A stretch of 64,000 nt of DNA from Pelomonas asaccharophilus_A (GCF_031458115.1 NZ_JAVDXV010000007.1:310001-374000); one strand, 5' to 3'. Shown: positions 24,844-34,762, counted from the stretch's first letter. The notes: a model not told the origin generated them from the sequence alone. Translations and numbers: made by a program.

Positions 24844-27392
24844 GCGCCCGCCCCGCCCTGCCGCCACACCTGGCGCCCACCACGCTGGCCGCCGTCGATA
24901 CCGACAGTGTCGGCTTCGACGAGTTGCGCGCCCGGGGTCTCACGCTGCTGCAGAAGCTGAGCGGCCGGGTCTGGACCGACCACAACCTGCATGACCCCGG
25001 CATCACGCTGCTCGAGCAGCTGTGCTTCGGCCTCACCGACATCGTCTACCGCGCGGGCTTCCCGGTGGCCGACCATCTCACCGGCCCCGATGGCCGCATC
25101 GACCACGCGGATCAGTCCCTGCATCCACCGTCCGAAGCCTTGCCCTGCCGGCCGACGACCATCGGCGACTACCGCCGCCATCTGCTGGACGCCCTTCCCG
25201 AGCTTGACGACGCCACGCTGGAGCCCGACCCCGGCACCGGGCTCTACCGGCTGCGTCTCAAGTTCCGCGCGGGGCTCGGCGCCGCCGTGCAGGCCCGCAT
25301 CGCGGCGGCGCGCGCCGCCTGCCTGGCACGGCGCAACCTCGGTGAAGACCTGGACCCCGAAGTCATCTGCCTGCGCGAGGTGCCCTGCGACCTGCATGCG
25401 GACGTCGAGATCGGCGGGCCGCGCGATGCCGTGGACATCCTGGCCGAGGTTTATGACCGCTGCGCCCGCTACATCGCCAACGTGCCTCGGTCTCGCACGC
25501 TGGACGAGCTGCGCCGTGAAGGCAGCTCGCTCGAGGAGATCTACAGCGGGCCGGCCGTGCGGCACGGCTTCATCGACGACGACAAGCGCGCCTCGTCCGG
25601 TGGCAGCCAGCGTACGCTGGCACTGTCGGAGCTGGTGGGCCTGGTGCGCGACGTTCCCGGCGTGCTGGATGCACGGCTGCTGGCCCTGCAGGTGCAGGGG
25701 CAGGAGACCACGGCTGCCTCGGTCGTCTGGCGAGACCGGGATTCGGCGCTTGCGCTGCGCCTGCCCGATCACGAAGTGCCAGCCACCATCACTGTGCGGC
25801 GGCGCGGCAACGTCGTGCCCGTCGCGTGGCAGGACCTGCGTCGGCGCCTGGGCGACCTGCAGGCCGGCGGTCGCGCCCAGCGGGCCCGCACCGACCAGCA
25901 GCAGGCCGAGCGCGCCGATGCCTTGATGCCGCAGGGCCGGTACCGGGCCATGCAAGGCTATTCCTCGGTGCAGGACCACCTGCCCGCCCTCTACGGCCTC
26001 GGCCGCCACGGCCCCGGGCCCAGCGCACCGCCCAAGCGCCAGGCCGAAGTCAAGCAGCTCAAGGCCTATCTGGTGATGCAGGAGCAGGCCATGGCCCAAG
26101 GCCTGGCGCAGCTGGCCCACCTGCGCGAGCTGTTCTCGGTGGCGCCGGACGCCACTCAGGGCCTGTGGACGCAGATGATCGGCCCGGATGCCGTGCCGGG
26201 CGTGGACAAGCTCTACCTGCAACCCCTGGCTCAGGTGGCCGATACCGTCTACAAGCCCTTCGACAGCAGCTTCGAACGCAAGAACCGCGCACTGGATCAC
26301 CTACTGGCACTGCACGGCGAGACCTATACGCAGAACTCCATGCGGCAGTTCTTCGGTCACTACAAGCCGCGCGAGGCCGAGCGCCTGCTGCTGGAGAACA
26401 AGGCCACTTGGCTGCGTGACATCGTGCCCCTCACGCGCGACCGCGCCAGCGGTTTCGACCCCGGCCGCGAATCGTGGAACCGGCGCGACAACTGCAGCGG
26501 CATGCAACGCCGCGCCAGCCTGCTGCTGGGCTTCAAGCACTGGCATGACCGCCCACTCACGCAGGTGCTGCGCGAGGAGAGGTTGCAGCCGGTGCGTCAG
26601 CCCGACGACCGCCACCACGCCTGGCAGCTCAACCCGCACGACCCGGACCTGCCCCAAGCCCTGGCGGTCGGCAGCGCCGTCAAGCCCGCGGACATGCGCC
26701 AACTGCGCGAGGACCTGGAGCGCCTGCCCTGGCTGCGCGAACCCCTGCCCGGCGGGCTGTGGCGAGCGGCCCAGCAAGAGAACCGCTACCGACTGCTCGA
26801 CGGTGCCGACGGCGCCCGCCTGCTGGTGCTCGGCCCCGACGAGAACGGCCGCTGGTGGCGGTTGGGCAGCTTCCGCGACGCCGCGACCGCCCGCCGCACC
26901 GCGGCCAGCCTGCGGCTGTACCTTCGGGGCGTCGATCAGGCCTGCGAAGGCCTGCACCTCGTGGAGCATGTGCTGCTGCGCCCGCTGCACCGCGACACCA
27001 GCCGTCACGACAGACTGGGCCTCGTGCCGGGCTTCTATCGGCTCGCCGTGACGACCGTCCTGCCCAACTGGACGCAGCGCACCGCGCGCGTGGCGTTCCG
27101 GCGCTTCGCGCGCGAGACGCTTCGACTCAGCTGCCCGGCCCATCTGACCCTACATCACCTACCCCTGGATGCTGCGCGCATGCAGGGCTTCGAGACCGTC
27201 TATGCCGCCTGGCTGGAGGCACGCCGAGCCTGGTGCCAGCGCCCCACGGACGAGGTCTTGCAATGGAGCGCCGACGGCCATGCCTGCGAGCTCATCACGC
27301 TGATGCGCTCGGCCCACCGGGTGCTGGCCAAGGCCTGGACACGCAAGGATGAGGGCGGCGACGAAGCGCCGCCCTTGCAAGGCCATGCTTGA
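24840..27392 (+). CDS. baseplate wedge protein, Pvc12/gp7-like
   Basis: An 850-residue protein with the marker motif WTDHNLHDPGITLLEQLCF near residues 45-65, typical of the second large wedge protein of contractile injection systems. It is soluble and has no membrane segments. The C-terminal part includes LVEHVLLRPLHRDTSRHDRL and a segment on transverse contacts. In Afp/PVC it pairs with the gp6-like protein in each wedge. It overlaps the tape-measure gene by eight bases. Confidence 0.85.
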   Translation: MSARPALPPHLAPTTLAAVDTDSVGFDELRARGLTLLQKLSGRVWTDHNLHDPGITLLEQLCFGLTDIVYRAGFPVADHLTGPDGRIDHADQSLHPPSEALPCRPTTIGDYRRHLLDALPELDDATLEPDPGTGLYRLRLKFRAGLGAAVQARIAAARAACLARRNLGEDLDPEVICLREVPCDLHADVEIGGPRDAVDILAEVYDRCARYIANVPRSRTLDELRREGSSLEEIYSGPAVRHGFIDDDKRASSGGSQRTLALSELVGLVRDVPGVLDARLLALQVQGQETTAASVVWRDRDSALALRLPDHEVPATITVRRRGNVVPVAWQDLRRRLGDLQAGGRAQRARTDQQQAERADALMPQGRYRAMQGYSSVQDHLPALYGLGRHGPGPSAPPKRQAEVKQLKAYLVMQEQAMAQGLAQLAHLRELFSVAPDATQGLWTQMIGPDAVPGVDKLYLQPLAQVADTVYKPFDSSFERKNRALDHLLALHGETYTQNSMRQFFGHYKPREAERLLLENKATWLRDIVPLTRDRASGFDPGRESWNRRDNCSGMQRRASLLLGFKHWHDRPLTQVLREERLQPVRQPDDRHHAWQLNPHDPDLPQALAVGSAVKPADMRQLREDLERLPWLREPLPGGLWRAAQQENRYRLLDGADGARLLVLGPDENGRWWRLGSFRDAATARRTAASLRLYLRGVDQACEGLHLVEHVLLRPLHRDTSRHDRLGLVPGFYRLAVTTVLPNWTQRTARVAFRRFARETLRLSCPAHLTLHHLPLDAARMQGFETVYAAWLEARRAWCQRPTDEVLQWSADGHACELITLMRSAHRVLAKAWTRKDEGGDEAPPLQGHA

Positions 27393-29238
27393 CTGGGACC
27401 GCCCCTCGCCGCATCTGATTGAGCGGCTCACGCTGGACACCGGCTTCGGCGCTGGCATCGCGCCCCACGAGGCCGAGGCCCGGCTGGCCACCTGCGCGCA
27501 AGGACCGCTGCTCCAAGTCATCGACGACGTCTTCGATGCCTGCTGCCCGCCCGACGAGCACTGGCGGCTGGATGAACTCGCCGTGGATCTCGGCGAGCTG
27601 CCGCTGGAGGACTGGGAGACCGAGGCCGCGCGGCGGCTGCGAGAACGCCTGCTGCACCTACTGGGCGACCTGCGTGCCACCGGCGCCAGTGCCGCGGGTC
27701 GGGCCACCGGCCTGCAGGTGCACACCCGGCCGCAGGCGCGGCGCGAATCGCTGCTGCACTTCCTGCGCCACGGCCGCCTGCCCTGGCAGGCCCGCGGCGA
27801 GGACCTGCAGGCCCTCGCCGCCACCGCGCTGGCCGAGGACCCGACCGGACTCGTAGCCGCGCTGCGTGCCCTGTCCGATCGCGCCACCCTGCTGCAACGA
27901 CTGGCTGCCCAGTTCGACGACGGGCTGCTCGCGGCCCTGGTGCGCGCCTTCATGCCCGGTGAGCCTGCTGCCGCGGCGCGACTGCTGGAAGCGCTGGCGC
28001 CGGCGCGGCGTGCCGGCCTGTCACCAAGGGCGCGCGGCGCCTGGTGGGCCTCGGTGCTGGAGCAGGCTGTGGACCATGCCACCGCGCCACGGCCGGCTGT
28101 GCTGATGCTGCTGCGCGCCCAACTGCTGGCGGCGCTAGATGCCACTGTGCAAGGCATGCCGGACGGCGATCCGCTGCAGGCCGTGGCCCACGCCTGGGTG
28201 CCGCTGCTGCGCGAGGACAGCGACTGGCTGCGCACGACGCTGGAACGCGCCGCCGAGGCCCCGGCCGTGCGCGAGCGCCTGGCCCAGTTGCTGCCGCTCG
28301 CGCTGCTGCCGAAGCTGCTGAACCTGTGGGTGGCCGAGCCCGTGGGACAGGCCGTCACCGCCTGGATCGCCACCGTAGCCGCTGGCGACGCTGCCGGCAG
28401 CCCGGCCGCCGCGACCGCTCGCCAGCGCCGGCTCTGGCAGGCCACGTTCGGCCACACGCTGCGCCACCATGCGCAGACCTTCGACGTCGCCCGCTTTGAG
28501 GCCCAGGTGCGGGCCGACCTCGCGCGCCAGGCCGGCACCGCCATCGACCCACCGGCCGGCTGGTTCGACCGGGTCGTGCGCCGCGCCTCGGCGGTGCTGG
28601 CGGCGGCGGTCTCGGGCCTGCGTCTGCCGTGGCGCAAGCCACGCGCATCGCAGAGCGCGCCAACCGCGGCCTCGGCAAGACCGCCAGCCGCGCCGCCCCC
28701 CGACGCGAGCGTCGAAGCGCCCCCCGACACACTGGCCGTGGCCAATGCCGGCCTGGTGCTGCTGTCGCCCTATCTGCCACGGCTCTTCGGCCACGTCGGC
28801 CTGCTGGCCCCAGATGCCGAGCCGGCGGCTCTCGCCGGCCCCGAAGCCGCCGCGCGAGGCGCCTTGCTGCTGCAGGCCCTGGTGACCGGCGAAGCCGCCG
28901 CGCCGGAGCCGGCCCTGCTGCTGAACAAGCTGCTGTGCGGCCTGGCGCTGGACACGCCGCTGCCGCGCGAGATCGAAACCACCGCCGCCGAGCGCGAGGC
29001 GACGGAGGGCCTGCTCGGCGCCGTCATCCAGCACTGGCGCATCCTGGGCAGCACCTCCATCGCCGGGCTGCGGGAAACCTTCCTGCATCGCCCCGGCCAG
29101 CTGGAGCGGCGTGACGAACACTGGCGCCTGACCGTCGAGCCCGGGCCCTTCGACATGCTGATCGACCAGCTGCCCTGGGGCTATTCGACGCTGCGCTATC
29201 CGTGGATGGAAAGGGTGATCCATGTGGACTGGCGCTGA
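27385..29238 (+). CDS. contractile injection system tape-measure protein (Pvc14-like)
   Basis: A 617-residue protein starting MLDWDRPSPHLIERLTLD. Its N-terminal RLDELAVDLGELPLEDWETE and C-terminal LPWGYSTLRYPWMERVI fit the CIS tape-measure family. A central Ala-rich helical region is followed by a Pro/Ala-rich linker around residues 425-450. The protein would set tube length and may occupy the tube lumen before loading. An upstream ATG at 27349 lies deep inside the previous gene and is rejected. Confidence 0.85.
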   Translation: MLDWDRPSPHLIERLTLDTGFGAGIAPHEAEARLATCAQGPLLQVIDDVFDACCPPDEHWRLDELAVDLGELPLEDWETEAARRLRERLLHLLGDLRATGASAAGRATGLQVHTRPQARRESLLHFLRHGRLPWQARGEDLQALAATALAEDPTGLVAALRALSDRATLLQRLAAQFDDGLLAALVRAFMPGEPAAAARLLEALAPARRAGLSPRARGAWWASVLEQAVDHATAPRPAVLMLLRAQLLAALDATVQGMPDGDPLQAVAHAWVPLLREDSDWLRTTLERAAEAPAVRERLAQLLPLALLPKLLNLWVAEPVGQAVTAWIATVAAGDAAGSPAAATARQRRLWQATFGHTLRHHAQTFDVARFEAQVRADLARQAGTAIDPPAGWFDRVVRRASAVLAAAVSGLRLPWRKPRASQSAPTAASARPPAAPPPDASVEAPPDTLAVANAGLVLLSPYLPRLFGHVGLLAPDAEPAALAGPEAAARGALLLQALVTGEAAAPEPALLLNKLLCGLALDTPLPREIETTAAEREATEGLLGAVIQHWRILGSTSIAGLRETFLHRPGQLERRDEHWRLTVEPGPFDMLIDQLPWGYSTLRYPWMERVIHVDWR

Positions 29239-30598
29239 ACCCGGCGAGCGCGTCCGCGCCAACGCACGGGCCCTGCAGGCCGAGCTGCGCTGGCTGGACG
29301 AAGTGCTGCAGGTACGGCTGGCCGCGCACTTCGGCGCGACCGCCGGACGCGAGGCACGGCAGGAGCTGCCGCCACCGCCGCGGCTGGACGAAGGCCCTGC
29401 TGCAAACGACCTGGCACAGTTGGTGCGCCGCTGCGAGCTGGGGCCTGCGGAGCGCCTCGTGCTGGCCCTGGCCCTGGCCCCCCACCTGCGGCCGCAGATA
29501 CTGGACCTGCTCTTCGTCACCAACGAGAACCTCAATCGCGGCTTCTGCGAGTTTGGCGGCTGGAAAGGCCGGCAACACGGCGGCTTCCTGCCAACCGTGG
29601 AGACCGCCGCCTTCCTGGTGGCCGGTGAGAACCTTGGCCAACGCTTCGAGTTGCACCGGCTGCTGGACGACGCCGCGCCACTGCGGCGCCACGGGCTGGT
29701 GCGGCTGCAGCACGAAGCGCCGAGCGAGCCCTGGTACGGCGCGGCCCTGCTGGCCGGGCGCGAGACGCTCGACCAGCTGTGGTCCGGTGAGACGCGCAAG
29801 CCGGACTACGGCGCCAACTTTCCCGCCAAGCTCATCGAAACGCGGCTCGGCTGGAGCGATCTCGTGCTGGATGCCGACGTGATGGAAGAAGTGCAGGCCA
29901 TCGCGACCTGGGCACGCCATGGCGAGACGCTGATGCGCGACTGGCAGCTGCAGAAGGCCCTCAAACCCGGCTACCGCTGCCTGTTCTTCGGGCCGCCCGG
30001 CACTGGCAAGACGCTCACCGCGACGCTGATCGGCCAGCAGGTGGGCGCCGACGTCTACCGCATCGACCTCTCCATGGTCGTGTCCAAGTACATCGGCGAG
30101 ACTGAGAAGAACCTGGCCGAGGTGTTCGACCAGGCCCAGCACCGGCGCTGGATCCTGTTCTTCGACGAGGCCGACGCGCTGTTCGGCAAGCGCACGGCCA
30201 CGTCCAGCAGCAACGACCGGCACGCCAACCAGGAGATCTCCTACCTGCTCCAGCGCGTGGAGGACTTCCCCGGCACCGTCATCCTGGCCAGCAACCTCAA
30301 GGGCAACATCGACGACGCCTTCGCGCGGCGCTTCCAGTCGTCGGTGTACTTCCCCATGCCGGACGCCGACCAGCGCCTGCGCCTGTGGGAAGGCATGGTG
30401 AGGCACACCGGACGGCTGGCCGCCGACGTGGACCTCGCCGAGTTCGCGGAGCGCCACGAACTGGCGGGCGGCGCCATCGCCAACGTCGTGCGCTTCGGCG
30501 CCATCAACGCGATGCAGGCCGGCCGCGAGCGCATCGGCGCCGCCGACCTGCGCAAGGGCATCGCCAAGGAACTGCGCAAGGAAGGGCGCACGGTGTAG
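29222..30598 (+). CDS. AAA+ ATPase of the injection system (Pvc15-like)
   Basis: A 458-residue protein with an N-terminal ~240-residue helical domain and a C-terminal AAA+ module: Walker A GPPGTGKT at 257-264, Walker B ILFFDEADALFG, sensor ILASNLKGNID, and arginine finger FARRFQS. In PVC and Afp this ATPase is needed for correct assembly and for loading or unfolding of cargo. Its start overlaps the tape-measure gene by 17 bases. Confidence 0.93.
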   Translation: MWTGAEPGERVRANARALQAELRWLDEVLQVRLAAHFGATAGREARQELPPPPRLDEGPAANDLAQLVRRCELGPAERLVLALALAPHLRPQILDLLFVTNENLNRGFCEFGGWKGRQHGGFLPTVETAAFLVAGENLGQRFELHRLLDDAAPLRRHGLVRLQHEAPSEPWYGAALLAGRETLDQLWSGETRKPDYGANFPAKLIETRLGWSDLVLDADVMEEVQAIATWARHGETLMRDWQLQKALKPGYRCLFFGPPGTGKTLTATLIGQQVGADVYRIDLSMVVSKYIGETEKNLAEVFDQAQHRRWILFFDEADALFGKRTATSSSNDRHANQEISYLLQRVEDFPGTVILASNLKGNIDDAFARRFQSSVYFPMPDADQRLRLWEGMVRHTGRLAADVDLAEFAERHELAGGAIANVVRFGAINAMQAGRERIGAADLRKGIAKELRKEGRTV

Positions 30599-30603
30599 AC
30601 GCC

Positions 30604-33201
30604 ATGCAAAAACTCCGCTTCCCTCGCCGTCGCAACGACTGGGCGGACGACAGCCCGCCGCCTGCTCCGGCCACCCCTGCCGGCCCGCCATGCCGGCACT
30701 GCGCGCGGCTACGCGTCTTCCTGGCGGGCGTGCTGCTGGCCGGCGGCCTCGTCATGCTGCATGCCGCCGCGCAAGGCCCCGCCGGCACGCCAGCCACATC
30801 GGCGGCACCGAGCCATGCCGGCGTCGTGACCCAGCCCGTGCCACCACGCCGGGAGCCCGAGGTCTCGCTGCTGCCCATATCGTCTGTCGCGCCTGCGGCC
30901 TCGGCCGCCTCCGCCGCTGGCACGCTAGAACTGGTCTACCAGACCGTGCCCCTGCCCAGCGGCCGCATCAACCAACCCTACAAGCCCCGCGACCTCGTGC
31001 GCGGCGGCCGCGCGCCCTACCGCTTCACCGTCGAGGGCAGCTTGCCGCCCGGGCTGGCGCTAGACGCCATAGGCCGGCTGGCGGGCACGCCCACGGCGAC
31101 CGGAAACTACAGCTTCGAGCTGACCGTGACCGACGCCAACGACCCACCGCGTGTAGACCGGGCGCCCTACGTGCTGCGCATCCTCGGGGCCACGCCAACT
31201 GCCGCGTCGCCCAAGCGCATGCCGCGCACTCTCAGCCTCGAACAGGCGGACCGCACCGTACCCAGCGACCCGCTGCCACCCGTGACTTATCTGCTCACGC
31301 AGGCCAAGCTCGATGCGCTGCTCGGCGTGGCGCAGGAGGAGCTGGACAACAAGAAGGCCGAGGCCGCCAGCCAGTCCTCCGCGGAAGGCGAGCCGCCGGC
31401 CACAAAGGCGCCGCCGGCGCCCGTCATCTACGCACCGACGGTGGAGCAGCTGCGGGAGATGCTGCTGCCGCTGCTGAACGTCGAGCATCCGACGCTGGCC
31501 GTCTTCATGGACTCCCTGCGCGCGCGGCACTGCGAGTACTTCCTGCGCCACGTGAATGCCATCGGCCTGGAATCCAAGGAGGAGGTCGTGACCCGCTGCC
31601 CGCGCGGCGGCGATCCGACCGATTCCTCCCGCCCCACTGCCCCCGCAGCCTCGGGTCCCGCAGCGCCCAAGCCCTCGGCCGCCGAGAAAGTCTTGCAGAA
31701 GGCCCTGGCCAGCGGCCGGCTGCCGCTGCCGGCCTTCTACGACATGCTGATGCCGGCGGCCACGGTCGACGAGATCGTCCAACAGGCCGCGGTCGAGCAT
31801 CCGCTCGACGCGGCCAGTCCTCTGCAGCTGAACGGGGACGGCTGCGGCTGCACCCTGCCCGACGCGAGCAACGACGTGTTCGCCTTCCTGCCCTACTGGT
31901 TGAACGACGGCAGCAAGGGCGCCCTGCCGGTGCGCTTCGACAAGTTCACGCGGCTGCAGTACATGGGCGTCGTGCTGCGCAGCAACGGCGAGTTCATGAA
32001 GCCGCGCGGTTGGGACAGCCCGGGCGGCGGCTTCGCCCGCCAGGCAGACAGGCATGCCGTCAACGTCGACCTCGTCCTCTACCGGCGCAACTTCCGTGCG
32101 CTCATGGAGCTGCCCAAGGCCGCCCTCGAGCAGGTGGTGAAGACGGCGGGCGACCAGGTGCGCGACATGCTCGACCGCCGCCCCGAGGACCTGCAAGGCC
32201 GCTTGGAGCCGTTGCTGCCGCCCGGCTGGCGCGAGACCTCATACCTGTACGACGGCGTGACCGTCTTCTTCGACGTCAGCGACGAAGAAGCCCGGTCCGC
32301 CGCCTTCCAGGCCTTCTACCGCGCGTTCCTGTTTGAGCTGGTGACGGTGATGGAGCAGCAGCCGCGCCGTCACTTTCACCTCAACCTCGTCGTGCCCCAG
32401 CACCTGATCGGCGAGCCGGGAACAGCCTTCCGCTTCGGCCACCTGATGGAGATCATGAAGAGGGCCGAGAAGGGCCGCGCCACGGGGGATCTCAATCCAA
32501 AGGACCGCAGTGCCGCTGCGGCGACCTACAAGTCCGACGATACCTACAAAGGAACTGGCGACATCAGCGTGCGCTTCCTGGTACCGCTGGGAGTGGGTGG
32601 CGACGTCGACAAGATGCAGCTGCGCTCGCGCGCCGACTTCAACGACGAGCTCGTCGGCGAAGACCGCATGGCGTTGCTGGGCAGCCTCGTGCCAGTGCTG
32701 CTGCATGCAGGCGGGGCGCCGCGGCCGATGCCGCCCGCCGACTACGACTCCCTGGACCGCGACCTCGTCTACATCGGCTGGTCCTTCGGCGGCGTCGCCT
32801 TCTGGCCGCTACCCACGAACAACCGCGGCACTGGCGAGAAGGTGCTGGTGCGCCTGAGCGAGCGCTTCTGGGATTACCTCGACTCGGACAGCCCTTTCTG
32901 CCAGCTCGTCTGCCCACTGCGCATGCCGCTACGGCTGCTGCTGGAGGCCCTGCTGCTGACCACGGGCGGCGCTCTCTTCGCCTACGGCTGGAACTGCAGC
33001 GTGCGCCGCCTGGGCCGGCTCTACCTGATGGGCCTGTGGGCGGCCGGCATCGCCACTCTGGCCGTGACCCTGTCCCTTTTCACCTGCGACCCCGCACTGA
33101 ACGAACTGCGCAAGGGCAATCTGCCGCTGATGGTGCTGGTGGTCGTGCTGGTGCTGGCGGGCATCGTGTTGACGTTCAGGCGGCAGGTTGAGAAACCGTG
33201 A
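30604..33201 (+). CDS. large membrane protein with Ig-like and possible GH18-like domains
   Basis: An 865-residue protein five bases after the AAA+ gene, so part of the operon. Layout: a signal-anchor helix near residues 35-55 (FLAGVLLAGGLVMLHAAAQ) preceded by a CRHC cysteine pair; an Ig-like putative-binding fold near 115-195 (INQPYKPRDLVRGGRAPYRF, GLALDAIGRLAGTPTATGNY); a Pro/Ala-rich linker; then a domain near 410-750 whose pattern resembles a GH18 barrel (FAFLPYWLNDG, DGVTVFFDVSDE, HLNLVVPQHLIG, IGWSFGGVAFWPLP), with the catalytic Glu seemingly replaced by Asp. Three C-terminal transmembrane helices follow (from ~775). Such a protein could anchor the particle to the envelope or handle cell-wall passage. 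It has no canonical Pvc counterpart. Confidence 0.7.
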   Translation: MQKLRFPRRRNDWADDSPPPAPATPAGPPCRHCARLRVFLAGVLLAGGLVMLHAAAQGPAGTPATSAAPSHAGVVTQPVPPRREPEVSLLPISSVAPAASAASAAGTLELVYQTVPLPSGRINQPYKPRDLVRGGRAPYRFTVEGSLPPGLALDAIGRLAGTPTATGNYSFELTVTDANDPPRVDRAPYVLRILGATPTAASPKRMPRTLSLEQADRTVPSDPLPPVTYLLTQAKLDALLGVAQEELDNKKAEAASQSSAEGEPPATKAPPAPVIYAPTVEQLREMLLPLLNVEHPTLAVFMDSLRARHCEYFLRHVNAIGLESKEEVVTRCPRGGDPTDSSRPTAPAASGPAAPKPSAAEKVLQKALASGRLPLPAFYDMLMPAATVDEIVQQAAVEHPLDAASPLQLNGDGCGCTLPDASNDVFAFLPYWLNDGSKGALPVRFDKFTRLQYMGVVLRSNGEFMKPRGWDSPGGGFARQADRHAVNVDLVLYRRNFRALMELPKAALEQVVKTAGDQVRDMLDRRPEDLQGRLEPLLPPGWRETSYLYDGVTVFFDVSDEEARSAAFQAFYRAFLFELVTVMEQQPRRHFHLNLVVPQHLIGEPGTAFRFGHLMEIMKRAEKGRATGDLNPKDRSAAAATYKSDDTYKGTGDISVRFLVPLGVGGDVDKMQLRSRADFNDELVGEDRMALLGSLVPVLLHAGGAPRPMPPADYDSLDRDLVYIGWSFGGVAFWPLPTNNRGTGEKVLVRLSERFWDYLDSDSPFCQLVCPLRMPLRLLLEALLLTTGGALFAYGWNCSVRRLGRLYLMGLWAAGIATLAVTLSLFTCDPALNELRKGNLPLMVLVVVLVLAGIVLTFRRQVEKP

Positions 33202-33253
33202 TTGGGGCAGCCGCCGCAGCAACGCATCGTCCTTCGTCCAACAGGAGCGCCTC

Positions 33254-34711
33254 ATGAAAGACACCACACAGCGCCAGCAGCCCACCACCTCATCAACTGC
33301 TGCGCATCGAGAGTCGCGCGAGAGCCGCGGCCGACTCTCGGCACAACTCGCCACCAGCCCGCGCCAACTGGCGCAGCGCCACCTCATTGGCCAAACGCTG
33401 GGCAGCACGGTGCAGCAGGTGGCAGCCGAGTTGCAAGAGGAGGACGGCGGCGTCGCGCAATTGCGCGCTGAACAGGCACGGCGGCAGGAGAACCGCACCG
33501 GCCTGCCAAACGGCCTCAAGGCCGGTATCGAATCGCTGTCCGGCATGGATATGTCGGACGTACGCGTGCACCGCAACTCCAGCCAACCGGCCCAGCTCAA
33601 TGCGCTGGCCTACGCGCAGGGCAATGACATTCACCTGGGGCCAGGGCAGGAGGAGCACCTGCCGCATGAGGCCTGGCATGTCGTGCAGCAGCGGCAGGGA
33701 CGGGTGCAGCCGACCATGCAGATGGCAGGGGTTGATGTGAATGACGATAAGGGGTTGGAGAGCGAGGCCGACGTGATGGGAGGACGGGCGGTGCAGTTGA
33801 GAACGGAGTGGGGAAACAGCCAAGACTTAACCTCGCCTCCCTTCGACACGCTGTTCGAACCAGCGATTGAGGACGGTGTCTCGAACGCACCCGGAGTTCA
33901 AGTTGACGGTCGATCCTCGAACGGACCCGGCACGCCCACGGACGTGCGAGGACGGGAAGGCTCCGTGCCAGCCCAGTTGATGAAGGTCAACGTTTCCAAA
34001 ACGGAAACAAAGAAACTGATCAAACTCACACCCGGTAGTCGAAAAGACTTCGAGAAGCGATACCAGCGTGAGAAGGGCACCCTGCTGGACCTGTCGGAAG
34101 CGCAGGTCACCATCTACGACACGCTCGCCGGCCAGGAGGTGGAGTTTGACAGTCTCGATGAGTGCCTTCGGGAGCTCAACCAGACCTTGGCCGACTGGGG
34201 TGGCCAAAAGTTTTTCTACGAGACCCCCCTGAAGGGACTCAAAGGCGAGACAACTGTCAAGAAGCGGAACGACGTGGCAGGGCAGAACCCCGGCACAGAC
34301 ATCAAGCTCTATTCCGCTCGTGGTGCCGATGATGTGCAGGCCCTGTATGACTGGGCCACCCTCAACAATATTCCCACCCTCAATTTCACGGGATTCGTCC
34401 AAGTAGGAGCTGCGGTAGAAGCACCACTGAAGGGCCACTTCGGTGACAGAGCCCACACCGTGAAGCACTATCGCCAAAAGCGGGCCAGCGGCGCGAGGCT
34501 GATCTGCCTCCACCTCAACGCCGCCGGCAGCAAGGAGGTCCGGGACGTGCGTGACAGCCCGAACTTCATCAGCAAGGGGGGCGAGGGCAAGAGCGTCGGT
34601 GGTTTCGGTTTGAAGAGCGAGACAGGCTATGTGAGCGTAGCGCTCGGCAAGGCGAAAGCCACCTGGGACCACCTGAAGGGCAAGATCGCTACGGTCGAGT
34701 TGGTGACGTAA
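33254..34711 (+). CDS. DUF4157 cargo/effector candidate 1 (485 aa)
   Basis: A modular candidate toxin. Residues 1-45 are a polar leader (MKDTTQRQQPTTSSTAAHRE...) ending RLSAQLATSPRQLAQRH. Residues ~78-160 form a DUF4157 domain with the zincin-like HEAWH at 138-142. The C-terminal ~230 residues (KVNVSKTETKKLIKLTPGSR onward) are an unknown domain. DUF4157 is strongly associated with eCIS effectors. The start ATG follows GGAG; an in-frame start at 33188 lies in the previous gene. It lies 52 bases after the membrane protein, so may be co-transcribed. Enzymatic activity of the C-terminus is not recognisable. Confidence 0.8.
   Translation: MKDTTQRQQPTTSSTAAHRESRESRGRLSAQLATSPRQLAQRHLIGQTLGSTVQQVAAELQEEDGGVAQLRAEQARRQENRTGLPNGLKAGIESLSGMDMSDVRVHRNSSQPAQLNALAYAQGNDIHLGPGQEEHLPHEAWHVVQQRQGRVQPTMQMAGVDVNDDKGLESEADVMGGRAVQLRTEWGNSQDLTSPPFDTLFEPAIEDGVSNAPGVQVDGRSSNGPGTPTDVRGREGSVPAQLMKVNVSKTETKKLIKLTPGSRKDFEKRYQREKGTLLDLSEAQVTIYDTLAGQEVEFDSLDECLRELNQTLADWGGQKFFYETPLKGLKGETTVKKRNDVAGQNPGTDIKLYSARGADDVQALYDWATLNNIPTLNFTGFVQVGAAVEAPLKGHFGDRAHTVKHYRQKRASGARLICLHLNAAGSKEVRDVRDSPNFISKGGEGKSVGGFGLKSETGYVSVALGKAKATWDHLKGKIATVELVT
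33485..33745 (+). repeat. tandem paralogous block, copy A (DUF4157)
   Basis: This DUF4157-coding block (residues 78-164 of effector 1) is highly similar at DNA level to 34994-35254 in effector 2, with no length difference between the copies. It reflects a recent gene duplication or gene conversion. Confidence 0.75.
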
Positions 34712-34762
34712 CGGCGACTGTCTCTCGTCCGCCGCTTCGCTTTTACTCACTCGGAGCCCGCC

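Noticed and set aside
12683..33201. type VI secretion system or R-type pyocin/prophage tail
   Set aside because: No TssJLM membrane complex, TssK or ClpV-type ATPase is present, and no capsid, terminase, holin or lysin genes. DUF4255, DUF5908, the CIS tape measure, the Pvc15-type ATPase and DUF4157 indicate an eCIS.
33254..34711. ADP-ribosyltransferase toxin in effector 1
   Set aside because: LYSARGADDVQ faintly resembles the start of such enzymes, but no convincing later catalytic Glu motif follows, so I leave the domain unassigned.
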